A stretch of DNA of 29,394 bases from contig CABQCC010000005.1 in assembly GCA_902462495.1 (NCBI GenBank), positions 1 to 29,394 on the forward strand. The letters are read 5' to 3'. This document shows positions 14,618-22,489 of this stretch, in pieces. Origin of the DNA: an uncultured Eubacterium sp. Its GTDB lineage: Bacteria > Bacillota > Clostridia > Oscillospirales > Acutalibacteraceae. Below the pieces are notes generated by a model that searched no databases, had not been told where the DNA came from, and saw only the letters and a list, made by a program, of their open reading frames with translations. How positions within the stretch are numbered: position 1 is the stretch's first letter; every line of letters starts with the position of its first letter. The translations under genes and the position numbers were made by a program.

Positions 14618-15208
14618 ATGAAAAAGCTGGGTGCAAAACAACAAAAATGCCTTGATTTTATTAAGGAATGTCTTGATGAAAGAGGTGTTGCGCCGACCGT
14701 AAGAGAGATTGAAACGGCATTAGGCTATCGCTCGCCGTCATCTGCACAGTATATGCTCAATTCTCTTGAAGAAGCCGGCTATATCGAGCGTGACCCTTTG
14801 ATGAAGCGAACGGTTCGCATAAAGGGGTACGACACAAAAGCGTATTATGTGCCTCTTGTCGGAACGGTTACGGCAGGTCAGCCGATTTTGGCGGTTGAAA
14901 GCATTGAGGATTATATCCCCGTTCCCGTCAAAAACAAAGGACAGAATATGTTTGCTCTCAGAGTAAGGGGCGATTCAATGGTGAATGCCGGAATTTTGAA
15001 CGGCGACACAGTTATTGTTGAGCGAACCCCTGTTGCCGCAAACGGCGAAATTGTCGTTGCGCTGATCGGTGACGAGGCAACGGTCAAAAGGTTCTATAAG
15101 GAAAACGGTCATTTCAGGCTTCAACCCGAAAACGACGCTTACGAGCCTATTATCGTTGATGAGGTTGCGATTTTGGGCAAGGTAAATATGGTAATCAGAA
15201 CTTATTAA
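14618..15208 (+). CDS. lexA: SOS repressor LexA
   Basis: A 196-residue transcriptional repressor that self-cleaves when RecA filaments form. The N-terminal winged helix (residues 1-70) includes APTVREIETALGYRSPSSAQ. The Ala-Gly cleavage site is in TVTAGQP (about residue 89). The catalytic Ser is in RGDSMVNAGI (about 117) and the Lys in DEATVKRFY (about 154). Length and motifs are complete. GGAGGGG precedes the start at 14618. It opens a tight run of seven plus-strand genes; lexA leading such a housekeeping run would make them partly SOS-responsive if no other promoter exists. Confidence 0.95.
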   Translation: MKKLGAKQQKCLDFIKECLDERGVAPTVREIETALGYRSPSSAQYMLNSLEEAGYIERDPLMKRTVRIKGYDTKAYYVPLVGTVTAGQPILAVESIEDYIPVPVKNKGQNMFALRVRGDSMVNAGILNGDTVIVERTPVAANGEIVVALIGDEATVKRFYKENGHFRLQPENDAYEPIIVDEVAILGKVNMVIRTY

Positions 15209-15229
15209 TATATTTTAGGAGTGGGAAAA

Positions 15230-16048
15230 ATGAGTGAATGTACACACGATTGTTCAAGCTGTGCAAGCAACTGCGCAGAAAGAAAAGAGCCACAGAGCTT
15301 TTTGAAACCGATGAATAAGAATTCAAATATCAAAAAAGTTATCGGCGTTGTATCGGGTAAGGGCGGTGTAGGCAAAAGCCTTGTAAGCTGTTTGCTCGCC
15401 GCAAAATGCCGAAAGGCAGGGCTCAAGGTCGGCGTTCTTGACGCCGATATTACAGGTCCGTCGGTGCCAAAATCATTTGGCATCGCATCAAGAGCAATGC
15501 AGGACGAAACCGGTCTTTTGCCGACAGTCACCAAAACAGGCGTAAAAATGATGTCAATCAATCTTTTGCTTGAAGATGTCAACTCACCTGTTGTTTGGAG
15601 AGGCCCTGTTATTTCGGGCGTTATTGAGCAGTTTTGGACCGATGTAAACTGGGGCGAGCTTGACTACCTCTTTGTTGATATGCCTCCGGGAACAGGCGAT
15701 GTTGCACTCACGGTGTTCCAAAGCCTCCCTGTTGACGGAATTGTTATTGTTACAACCCCGCAGGATTTGGTAAAGATGATTGTTAACAAGGCGTTCAATA
15801 TGGCAAAGATTATGAATGTTCCTGTGCTTGGTTTGGTTGAAAATATGAGCTATTATCAGTGCCCTGATTGTGGCAAGAAGCACAACATTTTCGGCGAAAG
15901 TCAAATTGACGAAACAGCATCGGAACTCGGAGTTCCTGTTCTTGCAAAGCTTCCGATTGACCCTGAGGTTGCAAAGCTTGTTGACGAGGGCAGAGTTGAG
16001 GATGTTGATTGTCCTGAGCTTGATGAGTTTGTGTCTGCACTTGATTGA
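15230..16048 (+). CDS. Mrp/NBP35-family P-loop ATPase (Fe-S cluster carrier)
   Basis: A 272-residue protein that likely binds and transfers iron-sulfur clusters to apoproteins. The N-terminus has a cysteine cluster (CTHDCSSCASNC), as in NBP35-type proteins. The deviant Walker A GKGGVGKS is near residue 46, followed by DADITGPSVP, VDMPPGTGD and VTTPQDLV. A CPDC pair near residue 215 probably holds the bridging cluster. The ATG at 15230 is the start because AGGAG (15217-15221) overlaps the in-frame GTG at 15221, which therefore cannot be used. It is 21 bp after lexA. Confidence 0.92.
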   Translation: MSECTHDCSSCASNCAERKEPQSFLKPMNKNSNIKKVIGVVSGKGGVGKSLVSCLLAAKCRKAGLKVGVLDADITGPSVPKSFGIASRAMQDETGLLPTVTKTGVKMMSINLLLEDVNSPVVWRGPVISGVIEQFWTDVNWGELDYLFVDMPPGTGDVALTVFQSLPVDGIVIVTTPQDLVKMIVNKAFNMAKIMNVPVLGLVENMSYYQCPDCGKKHNIFGESQIDETASELGVPVLAKLPIDPEVAKLVDEGRVEDVDCPELDEFVSALD

Positions 16049-16063
16049 TGAGGAGAACGGTAT

Positions 16064-16564
16064 ATGCCAAAGAGAGAGAATTATATTTCGTGGGATGAAT
16101 ATTTTATGGGTATTGCGCTTCTTTCGTCTATGAGGAGCAAAGACCCGAGCACACAGGTTGGCGCTTGTATCGTCAGCGATGACAACAAAATTATGTCTGT
16201 CGGCTATAACGGTTTTCCCCGTGGTTGCAGTGATGACGAGTATCCGTGGGAGAGAAGCGGCGAATGTTCAAACGACACAAAGTATCCGTTTGTTTGCCAC
16301 GCAGAACTCAATGCGATTTTGAATTCGGGCGGTCACAATCTCAGCGGTGCAAGGATTTATGTTGCGCTGTTTCCGTGCAATGAATGTGCCAAGGCGATTA
16401 TTCAAAGCGGAATAAAAGAGGTTGTTTATATGTCCGACAAGTATGCCGAAACAGAAAGCACTCTTGCCAGCAAAAAGATGTTTTTGTCGGCAGGCGTTAA
16501 GCTGACAAAATTCGCTCCGACACATAAAAATTTGAAAATTTCATTTGACGAAAGTGATGTATAA
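16064..16564 (+). CDS. dCMP deaminase (ComEB-type)
   Basis: A 166-residue zinc enzyme converting dCMP to dUMP for thymidylate synthesis. The catalytic zinc ligands and proton-shuttling Glu are in CHAELNAIL and FPCNECAKAI; SVGYNGFPRGC near residue 50 is typical of dCMP deaminases. GAGGAGA precedes the start at 16064. It is 15 bp after the Mrp gene, and the next gene starts 1 bp after its stop. Confidence 0.94.
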   Translation: MPKRENYISWDEYFMGIALLSSMRSKDPSTQVGACIVSDDNKIMSVGYNGFPRGCSDDEYPWERSGECSNDTKYPFVCHAELNAILNSGGHNLSGARIYVALFPCNECAKAIIQSGIKEVVYMSDKYAETESTLASKKMFLSAGVKLTKFAPTHKNLKISFDESDV

Positions 16565-16565
16565 T

Positions 16566-17156
16566 ATGCAGATTGATATTTATGATTTTGACAAAACATT
16601 AGTTCCGTTTGACAGTGGCTCGTTGTTTTTTATGTACTGTATGATCCACTATCCGTGGTGTATAATTATTTTGCCTATCGTTGCGGTTGCAGGCTTGCTT
16701 TTAGGACTTGGGCTTATCGGATTTACCGAGTTTAAACGCACATGTTATCTTTTCTTGCCTATGATTCCGACCGAAAAAGCAGTCAAACAATTTTGGGATA
16801 AGTACGTAGGCAAGGTTCATCCGTGGTTTTTTGACAGAAAAAGATACAGCATTATTATAAGTGCAAGCCCTGATTTTTTGCTTGAAGAAATTGCAAACCG
16901 CTTGAAAGTTGATGAGCTTATTTGCTCTCGTCATAACCGAAAGACAGGTGTTATTATTGGCAAAAACTGCAGAGCCGAGGAAAAAGTGCGCCGTCTTTAC
17001 GAGGTACATAAGCCTGAAGATTTGAAAGTTATGGATGTTTATTCTGACTCCTACAGACACGACAAGTACATTTTTTCACTTGCAAAGAATCAGTGCTATC
17101 ATATCGAGCACGGCAAAAAAGTGCCGTTTGATTACAAGGATGTTTATTCAGATTAA
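16566..17156 (+). CDS. HAD-IB phosphatase with membrane segment (PgpC-like)
   Basis: A 196-residue HAD-superfamily hydrolase. Motif I is DFDKTL (Asp8, Asp10), motif II is ISASPDFLL, motif III Lys is in CRAEEKVRRL, and motif IV is DVYSDSYRHD. The cap region has a hydrophobic stretch of about 22 residues (IIILPIVAVAGLLLGLGLIG), so it is likely membrane-bound. This fits the HAD family that includes phosphatidylglycerophosphate phosphatase C; a phosphatase on a lipid or small phosphate ester is likely. ATG 16566 follows AAAGTGAT; the in-frame ATGs upstream overlap the deaminase gene. Translational coupling is likely (1-bp gap). Confidence 0.85.
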   Translation: MQIDIYDFDKTLVPFDSGSLFFMYCMIHYPWCIIILPIVAVAGLLLGLGLIGFTEFKRTCYLFLPMIPTEKAVKQFWDKYVGKVHPWFFDRKRYSIIISASPDFLLEEIANRLKVDELICSRHNRKTGVIIGKNCRAEEKVRRLYEVHKPEDLKVMDVYSDSYRHDKYIFSLAKNQCYHIEHGKKVPFDYKDVYSD

Positions 17157-17180
17157 TATTATTAGAAACGAGAAGTTTTA

Positions 17181-18464
17181 ATGAGAAAATTTGCCGATAT
17201 ATTTTTAGTTTTTTTGCTCACGCTTTGTGCCGTGTTTGCATCTTATTTTGTTGCCGAAAAAGCGGTTAAAACGGACAGGAGCGCTGAAAAAATGATTACC
17301 GTCAGCAAGGTTGCCGCAACCGAAAAGGACAGTGACAGAGTTCTTCTTTGCGAAAATAACAAGAGGGACTATCATTTTTATAAGCAGGGCGAAAAAATCG
17401 TTATGGTTCACAAAGGTGTTGACTACTTTTTTGAAAATTGGAGTCAGTACATTGATGTTGAAAAGCCGAAACTGTATTTTAGACATTTGGATGAAGACCC
17501 TGTGGACAAAATAGTTGTCAAGGCGGTCAGCGACATCAACGAGGACGGAAGTTATGTTTACGGTGTTTATATTCTTTCGGAAATAGACAATGAGGATGGC
17601 ACGCTTAAATATAAAGTTAACGCTTTGACAAGAGCGTCAACCAAGCAATTAATTGACGAAAAGGTGAATATTGAAATCAGCCAATCAAAACTTTGCAAGA
17701 AACTCGGTTATTTGGCTATGTGCCATATTACCGATAAGGTTAATTACAATAGAGTAACCGGTGTGCCGGACTCTACTTATTATAATTCGTTTCATATTTT
17801 GCAAAGTCCGACAGGCGAGTTCTACACAATTGACGGATGGGACCGTGGCGCTGCGGAATACACGGTTGAAAAAGACGGTATTTATGTTACATTTCCGATA
17901 ACAATAAGATATAAGGACACAGATGTTGTTCAGCAGGCAGGATATGTAAAATGTATGCTTTCAGTCAAGTACAAGAGCTATTATGTTTATATAATGCCAA
18001 GAACTATGTCGTTCAAGGCGAATATGGAATACGGTGCGTATAAATACGACTATGACGACAAAGAATGGCGGTCTGTGTGGAAAAATGTAAACAAGTCTAA
18101 CGGCGGTGACAAGGTTATCGACTATGTTCAGTTTGAGGGCAATGTTGCTTCCGAACTTGAAACAGAGGATTTTTCCAAAAATTCAAGTGATTTGAATAAG
18201 CTTGTGGGAGTTGTTATTCTTCAGGACGAAGTTTTGCTGTATGCGAAAAAAGGCTATTCCTTTAAGAAAGACATTGTTAAGAAAAATGATTATTCCGTTC
18301 GACTGACGATGAACGAAGCTATAGCGGAAACAGATTTTGATGTTGCATACACCGCTTCGATTTCGCAGAGTTCAGAAAACACAGAAATTTTGACCATAAA
18401 GCTTGACCAGCCGTATAAGAGGGAGAACATAAGTAAAATTAAAATTAATTTTGGAGTTAAGTGA
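17181..18464 (+). CDS. Exported or membrane-anchored protein of unknown function
   Basis: A 427-residue protein. The N-terminal hydrophobic segment (residues about 6-27, FADIFLVFLLTLCAVFASYF) is an uncleaved anchor or signal peptide; the rest has no membrane segment and is predicted outside the cell. It is rich in charged residues and alternating beta-type stretches. I recognise no domain. The order (HAD phosphatase 24 bp upstream, DegV 3 bp downstream) suggests envelope or lipid context, but this is inference. The ribosome site GAGAAG is weak. Codon use matches the neighbours. Confidence 0.75.
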   Translation: MRKFADIFLVFLLTLCAVFASYFVAEKAVKTDRSAEKMITVSKVAATEKDSDRVLLCENNKRDYHFYKQGEKIVMVHKGVDYFFENWSQYIDVEKPKLYFRHLDEDPVDKIVVKAVSDINEDGSYVYGVYILSEIDNEDGTLKYKVNALTRASTKQLIDEKVNIEISQSKLCKKLGYLAMCHITDKVNYNRVTGVPDSTYYNSFHILQSPTGEFYTIDGWDRGAAEYTVEKDGIYVTFPITIRYKDTDVVQQAGYVKCMLSVKYKSYYVYIMPRTMSFKANMEYGAYKYDYDDKEWRSVWKNVNKSNGGDKVIDYVQFEGNVASELETEDFSKNSSDLNKLVGVVILQDEVLLYAKKGYSFKKDIVKKNDYSVRLTMNEAIAETDFDVAYTASISQSSENTEILTIKLDQPYKRENISKIKINFGVK

Positions 18465-18467
18465 TAA

Positions 18468-19331
18468 ATGACAAACTTTAAGGACATTGCGATTACAACA
18501 GATTCCACCTGTGATTTGCCACAGGAATTGATTGAGGAAAACGAAATTACCGTTATTCCTTTGACAATTCTTTTGGGCGACAGCGTGTATCGTGACGGCG
18601 TTGACATCAAGCCCGATGGCATTTATGCGTATGTTGATAAGACGGGCGTGCTTCCAAAGACTTCGGCGGTCACCCCTGTGGAATATTATAAGGTGTTCAA
18701 AAAGCTTGTTGACGATGGCAAAAAGGTTGTTCACATCGGCTTTTCGTCAGGACTTTCGTCATCGTTTCAAAATGCGATTGTTGCGTCAAGCGAATTTGAT
18801 GATGTTTATTGTGTTGATTCAAAAACGCTTTGCACCGCACAGGGACTTTTGGTTCTCAAGGCTTGCGATTTTCGTGCAAAGGGTTTGGACGCAAAAAAAA
18901 TTGCCGACAAGGTTACAAAACTTGTGCCAAAGGTGAGCGCAACCTTTGTCCTTGACGGACTTGAATATCTCCACAAGGGCGGAAGATGCTCAACCGTTGC
19001 AAGATTCGGCGCAAATGTTCTCGGCATCAAGCCGTCTATCGCCGTTGACAATCAAACAGGCAAGCTTGAGGTGGCAAAGAAATATCGTGGCAAAATCGAT
19101 ATTGTTTATAAGCAGTACATCACCGACAGAATGAATGAGATAAAACGAATTGAGCCTGACCGTGTTGTTATTGCGGAAAGCGGCGGAGTGTCGCCAAAAA
19201 CTTTGGCGTTTGCAAAGGGCGTAATCGAGGGCAAGGACAAGTTCAATCAGGTCATAGTTGCCGATGCAGGTTGCACAATTTCATCTCATTGCGGGCCTAA
19301 AACATTTGCGATTTTCTATATCAAAAAATAA
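18468..19331 (+). CDS. DegV family protein (fatty-acid binding, FakB-like)
   Basis: A 287-residue DegV protein. Members bind a fatty acid in a deep pocket, and some (FakB) present it to the kinase FakA for phospholipid synthesis. Signature stretches are TTDSTCDLPQELIEE at the start, KTSAVTPVEYY, HIGFSSGLSSSFQNA with the lipid-binding Ser, and EYLHKGGRCS. The C-terminal SSHCGPKTFAIFY is also typical. No kinase gene is adjacent. Ribosome site GGAG is at 18453-18456, 11 nt upstream. It starts 3 bp after the preceding stop. Confidence 0.93.
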   Translation: MTNFKDIAITTDSTCDLPQELIEENEITVIPLTILLGDSVYRDGVDIKPDGIYAYVDKTGVLPKTSAVTPVEYYKVFKKLVDDGKKVVHIGFSSGLSSSFQNAIVASSEFDDVYCVDSKTLCTAQGLLVLKACDFRAKGLDAKKIADKVTKLVPKVSATFVLDGLEYLHKGGRCSTVARFGANVLGIKPSIAVDNQTGKLEVAKKYRGKIDIVYKQYITDRMNEIKRIEPDRVVIAESGGVSPKTLAFAKGVIEGKDKFNQVIVADAGCTISSHCGPKTFAIFYIKK

Positions 19332-19356
19332 CCCTATATATAATGTAATTAATAAT

Positions 19357-20301
19357 ATGGCACTTAAAGAAGAAATTTTGAATTATTTGACCGAGCACAG
19401 CGGCGAATATGTCAGCGGTGAGGAACTTGCACAGAGCCTCGGCAAGAGCCGTGCAGGCGTGTGGAAAGCTGTTAAGACACTTCAGGCTGACGGCTACACA
19501 ATCGAAGCCGTTACAAACCGTGGCTATATGCTCGCTTCAAATAACGATATTTTGAACGAAAACGAACTGAAAAGATATATAGATTTTGACTGTGACATTG
19601 CTTTTTACGAAAGTATTGATTCCACCAACAATGAAGCAAAGCGAATTATTGTTGACGGTGATTCAAAGCCGTTGCTTGTTGTGGGTGAAGAACAGACAGC
19701 AGGCAGAGGCAGACAGGGCAAAAGTTTTTATTCTCCGGCGAAAACGGGGATTTATATGAGCCTTGTTGTTCACCCGATGGCAAAACTTCAAAATGCGGTC
19801 ACTGCCACAACCGCCGCTTCGGTTGCCGTGTGCAAGGCTATCGAAAAACTGACGGATGTCACTCCGCAAATCAAGTGGGTGAATGATGTTTATGTTGACG
19901 GCAAAAAGATTTGCGGTATATTGACCGAGGCTGTAACGGATTTTGAAACCCAAACGGTTGCCTCTGTGATAATAGGTATCGGCGTGAACCTCAAAACTCA
20001 CAGTTTCCCGTCTGATGTGCAAAATGCTTCGTGCCTTGAAGCACCTGTCAAAAGAGCCGAGTTCATCGCAACCGTTGCAAATGAGCTGAACGGAATTGTG
20101 ACGGGCGATTATGATGTGTTCATTGACTACTATCGCTCACACAGTATGATTGTCGGCAAGGAAATCAATTTTATCAAAAACGGAATTGTCACCCCTGCAA
20201 CTGCGGTGGGCATAGACGATGTCGGCGGACTTGAGGTCGTCCTCCCCGACGGTACTCACGAAACCCTCCGTTCCGGCGAAATCACCGTCAGAACAAGATG
20301 A
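19357..20301 (+). CDS. birA: Biotin-protein ligase/biotin operon repressor
   Basis: A 314-residue bifunctional protein. The winged-helix DNA-binding domain (about residues 1-60, SGEELAQSLGKSRAGVWKAV) is followed by the ligase: biotin/AMP loop GRGRQGKSFYSP, KWVNDVYVDGKKICGIL with the catalytic Lys region, and the C-terminal SH3-like part. It attaches biotin to carboxylase or decarboxylase carriers. The start is ATG 19357; a longer frame exists but would overlap degV. No good ribosome site precedes it, so translation may be coupled or weak. It is the last gene before a terminator, and Na+-pump decarboxylase subunits lie 450 bp downstream. Confidence 0.94.
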   Translation: MALKEEILNYLTEHSGEYVSGEELAQSLGKSRAGVWKAVKTLQADGYTIEAVTNRGYMLASNNDILNENELKRYIDFDCDIAFYESIDSTNNEAKRIIVDGDSKPLLVVGEEQTAGRGRQGKSFYSPAKTGIYMSLVVHPMAKLQNAVTATTAASVAVCKAIEKLTDVTPQIKWVNDVYVDGKKICGILTEAVTDFETQTVASVIIGIGVNLKTHSFPSDVQNASCLEAPVKRAEFIATVANELNGIVTGDYDVFIDYYRSHSMIVGKEINFIKNGIVTPATAVGIDDVGGLEVVLPDGTHETLRSGEITVRTR

Positions 20302-20322
20302 CATTTTTAGACTGTATCAATT

Positions 20323-20350
20323 CGTAGGGGCGAACTGTGTTCGCCTCTTT
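20323..20350 (+). terminator. birA operon terminator made from a dispersed repeat
   Basis: AGGGGCGAAC (20326-20335) pairs with GTTCGCCTCT (20339-20348), one G-U, with a 3-nt TGT loop and a T-run. The stem is the same CGTAGGGGCGAACTG repeat found at 1086 and 3124, here complete and with a T-run. Confidence 0.85.
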
Positions 20351-20387
20351 TTTGTGTATAGTATTTTTTATTGCTTTTTGACAAAAT

Positions 20388-20425
20388 AAAAAAACGCATC
20401 CGATTTGGGAAGAATGCGTTTTTTT
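20388..20425 (-). terminator. Bidirectional terminator
   Basis: A 12-bp stem AAAAAAACGCAT/ATGCGTTTTTTT (20388-20399/20414-20425) with a 14-nt loop. On the minus strand it follows the small membrane peptide gene by about 20 bp; on the plus strand it backs up the birA terminator. Confidence 0.82.
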
Positions 20426-20446
20426 ATTATTATCAAGATAGTATTG

Positions 20447-20581
20447 TCAGCGCAATACTGCGAAACCAAGATCAATCGCTCCGGCGAGAATTCGTGAGGT
20501 CTTTTGCATCCCAAGGGTCTCTGCAAACCAAAGGATGATAAGCGCTATAAGGATTGCAATTATAAGTGCTTCTTTGCTCAT
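20447..20581 (-). CDS. Small hydrophobic membrane peptide
   Basis: A 44-residue protein with one predicted membrane helix (about residues 5-22, ALIIAILIALIILWFAE) followed by a small amphipathic tail (GMQKTSRILAGAIDLGFAVLR). GGAGGTG lies 5-11 nt before the ATG (20586-20592 on the minus strand) and a terminator follows, so it looks like a real, separately transcribed gene rather than a chance frame. The frame is open 19 codons further upstream, but those precede the ribosome site. Function unknown; small regulators of membrane complexes or type I toxins can look like this, but there is no antitoxin RNA evidence. Confidence 0.65.
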   Translation of the reverse strand: MSKEALIIAILIALIILWFAETLGMQKTSRILAGAIDLGFAVLR

Positions 20582-20681
20582 AACCCACCTCCAAAGGATC
20601 GATAACATTATTATATACACTTTTGCAAAGAAAATCAATAGTATTTTGATGTTTTTTTAATATTTTTATGTAAAATAATTG

Positions 20682-20710
20682 TTGAAAAAAGTTTGGCTAT
20701 GCTATATAAT
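20682..20710 (+). promoter_or_regulatory. Promoter of the oadG-oadB pair
   Basis: TTGAAA (20682-20687) and consensus TATAAT (20705-20710) have a 17-bp spacer; the leader to the oadG start is about 35 nt. Confidence 0.8.
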
Positions 20711-20749
20711 GAATGATGTATGAAATTTTATACGGAGGATAATTGTTGT

Positions 20750-21181
20750 ATGGATACTATAACATTGGCAGCAGGCATTATTGCGGATAGGTCTGTAACT
20801 TTTACCGCAACCGTAATTGTTGCCGGAATCGGAATTGTTCTGTGCACATTGCTTGTTTTAATCGGCGTGTTCTATGCGTTCGGTGCGATTGTGTCAAAGT
20901 CACAGGCAAGTGCAAAGAAAAAAGAAGCAAAAAAAATTCAAAGCGATATGGAAGCGGCTTTGTCAAAGGCAAGTGAGAGCGTTCCTGCTCCTGCTCCGAC
21001 AAGTGCTCCTGTTATTGAAGATGGTATAAGCGGCGAAGTTGTTGCGGCTATCAGCGCTGCCGTTTATGCAATGGAGGGCGGTTCAGCGGTCATTCGCTCC
21101 GTATCTCGCAGAGTGAGTCCTGTTACAACCCGCAATCCTTGGGCACAGGCTGCTGTTGTGGATAATACAAGACCGTTTTAA
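20750..21181 (+). CDS. OadG-like gamma subunit of a sodium-pumping decarboxylase
   Basis: A 143-residue small membrane subunit that anchors the cytoplasmic carboxyltransferase to the membrane pump. One hydrophobic helix (about residues 20-42, VIVAGIGIVLCTLLVLIGVFY) is followed by a Lys-rich charged stretch, then an Ala/Pro linker (SVPAPAPTSAP) and a C-terminal tail ending RNPWAQAAVVDNTRPF, which resembles other OadG/MmdD tails. ATG 20750 is chosen because GGAGG (20734-20738) lies inside the longer frame from 20720. The beta subunit follows 15 bp later. Confidence 0.82.
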   Translation: MDTITLAAGIIADRSVTFTATVIVAGIGIVLCTLLVLIGVFYAFGAIVSKSQASAKKKEAKKIQSDMEAALSKASESVPAPAPTSAPVIEDGISGEVVAAISAAVYAMEGGSAVIRSVSRRVSPVTTRNPWAQAAVVDNTRPF

Positions 21182-21196
21182 GGAGGACAAACCTAT

Positions 21197-22414
21197 ATGG
21201 AAATATTACAGGGTGTATGGGAAGTAATTAAAAGTATCCTTGTAAACAGCGGATATGCTTACTTCTTTACCGCAGATGGCGGATATAAAAACCTTATTAT
21301 GCTTATTGTTGCCTTTTTCTTCCTTTGGTTGGGAATTAAGAAAGGCTTTGAACCACTTTTGATGATACCAATCGCATTTGGTATGCTCCTTGCCAATTTG
21401 CCGGGTGCAAACCTTGCGGTGCAGTATCACGATTTGCAGGGCTTCATTGATTTGGTAGCCGGCAGAATGACCGACACGGCAGGTAACACGCTCACGCCGG
21501 GTCTTATGGATTTCCTTTACTTCGGAGTTAAGGCAGGAATATATCCTCCGCTTATCTTCCTCGGTATCGGCGCTATGACCGACTTTAGCTCGCTTATTGC
21601 TAACCCGTCATCATTCATTCTCGGTGCTGCCGCACAGCTCGGTATTTTCGTTGCTTATGTAATTGCTGTTGTTTTGGGCTTCGACCCTCAGCAGGCAGGT
21701 TCAATCGCAATCATCGGCGGTGCAGACGGACCTACCGCCATTTTCGTAACATCAAAGCTTGCTCCGGCAATGCTTGGCACAATAGCCGTGGCGGCATATA
21801 GCTATATGGCTCTCGTGCCTGTTATTCAACCGCCTATTATGAAGGCACTCACAACCAAAAAAGAGCGTAGCGTTGTTATGGGCACACTTCGTCCTGTTTC
21901 AAAGCTTGAAAAGATTTTGTTCCCGATTATGGTAACAGTTATCGTTTCGCTTCTTCTTCCTGACGCTGCGGTTCTTGTCGGTATGCTTATGCTCGGCAAC
22001 CTCCTCAAAGAGAGCGGACAGACAGAGCGTATCGCAAAGGCGGCTCAAAACGAACTTATGAACATCATTACAATTCTTTTGGGATTGTCGGTTGGTGCAA
22101 CAACTTCTGCACAGTCATTCCTCAATCTCAACACTTTGAAGATTGTTCTTCTCGGCTTGATTGCGTTTGCATTCGGTACAGCAGGCGGTGTTCTTTTTGG
22201 CAAACTTATGTATGTTATTACAAAGGGCAAAATCAATCCGCTTATCGGCTCGGCAGGCGTATCCGCTGTTCCAATGGCTGCTCGTGTGTCGCAAAAGGTC
22301 GGTCAGGCAGAAAATCCGTCAAACTTCCTTCTTATGCACGCTATGGGTCCAAATGTATCGGGTGTTATCGGCTCTGCCGTTGCAGCAGGTATTTTGCTTA
22401 CCCTTCTTGGATAA
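21197..22414 (+). CDS. Sodium ion-translocating decarboxylase beta subunit
   Basis: A 405-residue multi-spanning membrane protein with about 9-11 hydrophobic segments that couples decarboxylation of biotin-bound carboxyl groups to Na+ export. Hallmark stretches: IIGGADGPTAIFVTSK, containing the essential Asp, and GSAGVSAVPMAARVSQ. It serves oxaloacetate, methylmalonyl-CoA or glutaconyl-CoA decarboxylases; which one depends on an alpha subunit not present in this window. GGAGG is at about 21182-21186. It is the second gene after oadG, followed by a terminator. Length is normal (400-430). Confidence 0.95.
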   Translation: MEILQGVWEVIKSILVNSGYAYFFTADGGYKNLIMLIVAFFFLWLGIKKGFEPLLMIPIAFGMLLANLPGANLAVQYHDLQGFIDLVAGRMTDTAGNTLTPGLMDFLYFGVKAGIYPPLIFLGIGAMTDFSSLIANPSSFILGAAAQLGIFVAYVIAVVLGFDPQQAGSIAIIGGADGPTAIFVTSKLAPAMLGTIAVAAYSYMALVPVIQPPIMKALTTKKERSVVMGTLRPVSKLEKILFPIMVTVIVSLLLPDAAVLVGMLMLGNLLKESGQTERIAKAAQNELMNIITILLGLSVGATTSAQSFLNLNTLKIVLLGLIAFAFGTAGGVLFGKLMYVITKGKINPLIGSAGVSAVPMAARVSQKVGQAENPSNFLLMHAMGPNVSGVIGSAVAAGILLTLLG

Positions 22415-22435
22415 GAACAAACACAATAAAAATTC

Positions 22436-22470
22436 ACAGAGGTGGTACAATCCGTTCCACCTCTGTTTTT
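22436..22470 (+). terminator. Terminator of oadG-oadB
   Basis: A 10-bp perfect stem ACAGAGGTGG/CCACCTCTGT (22436-22445/22457-22466) is followed by TTTT, 21 bp after the oadB stop. Confidence 0.88.
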
Positions 22471-22489
22471 GACACAAAGGGAAATTATT

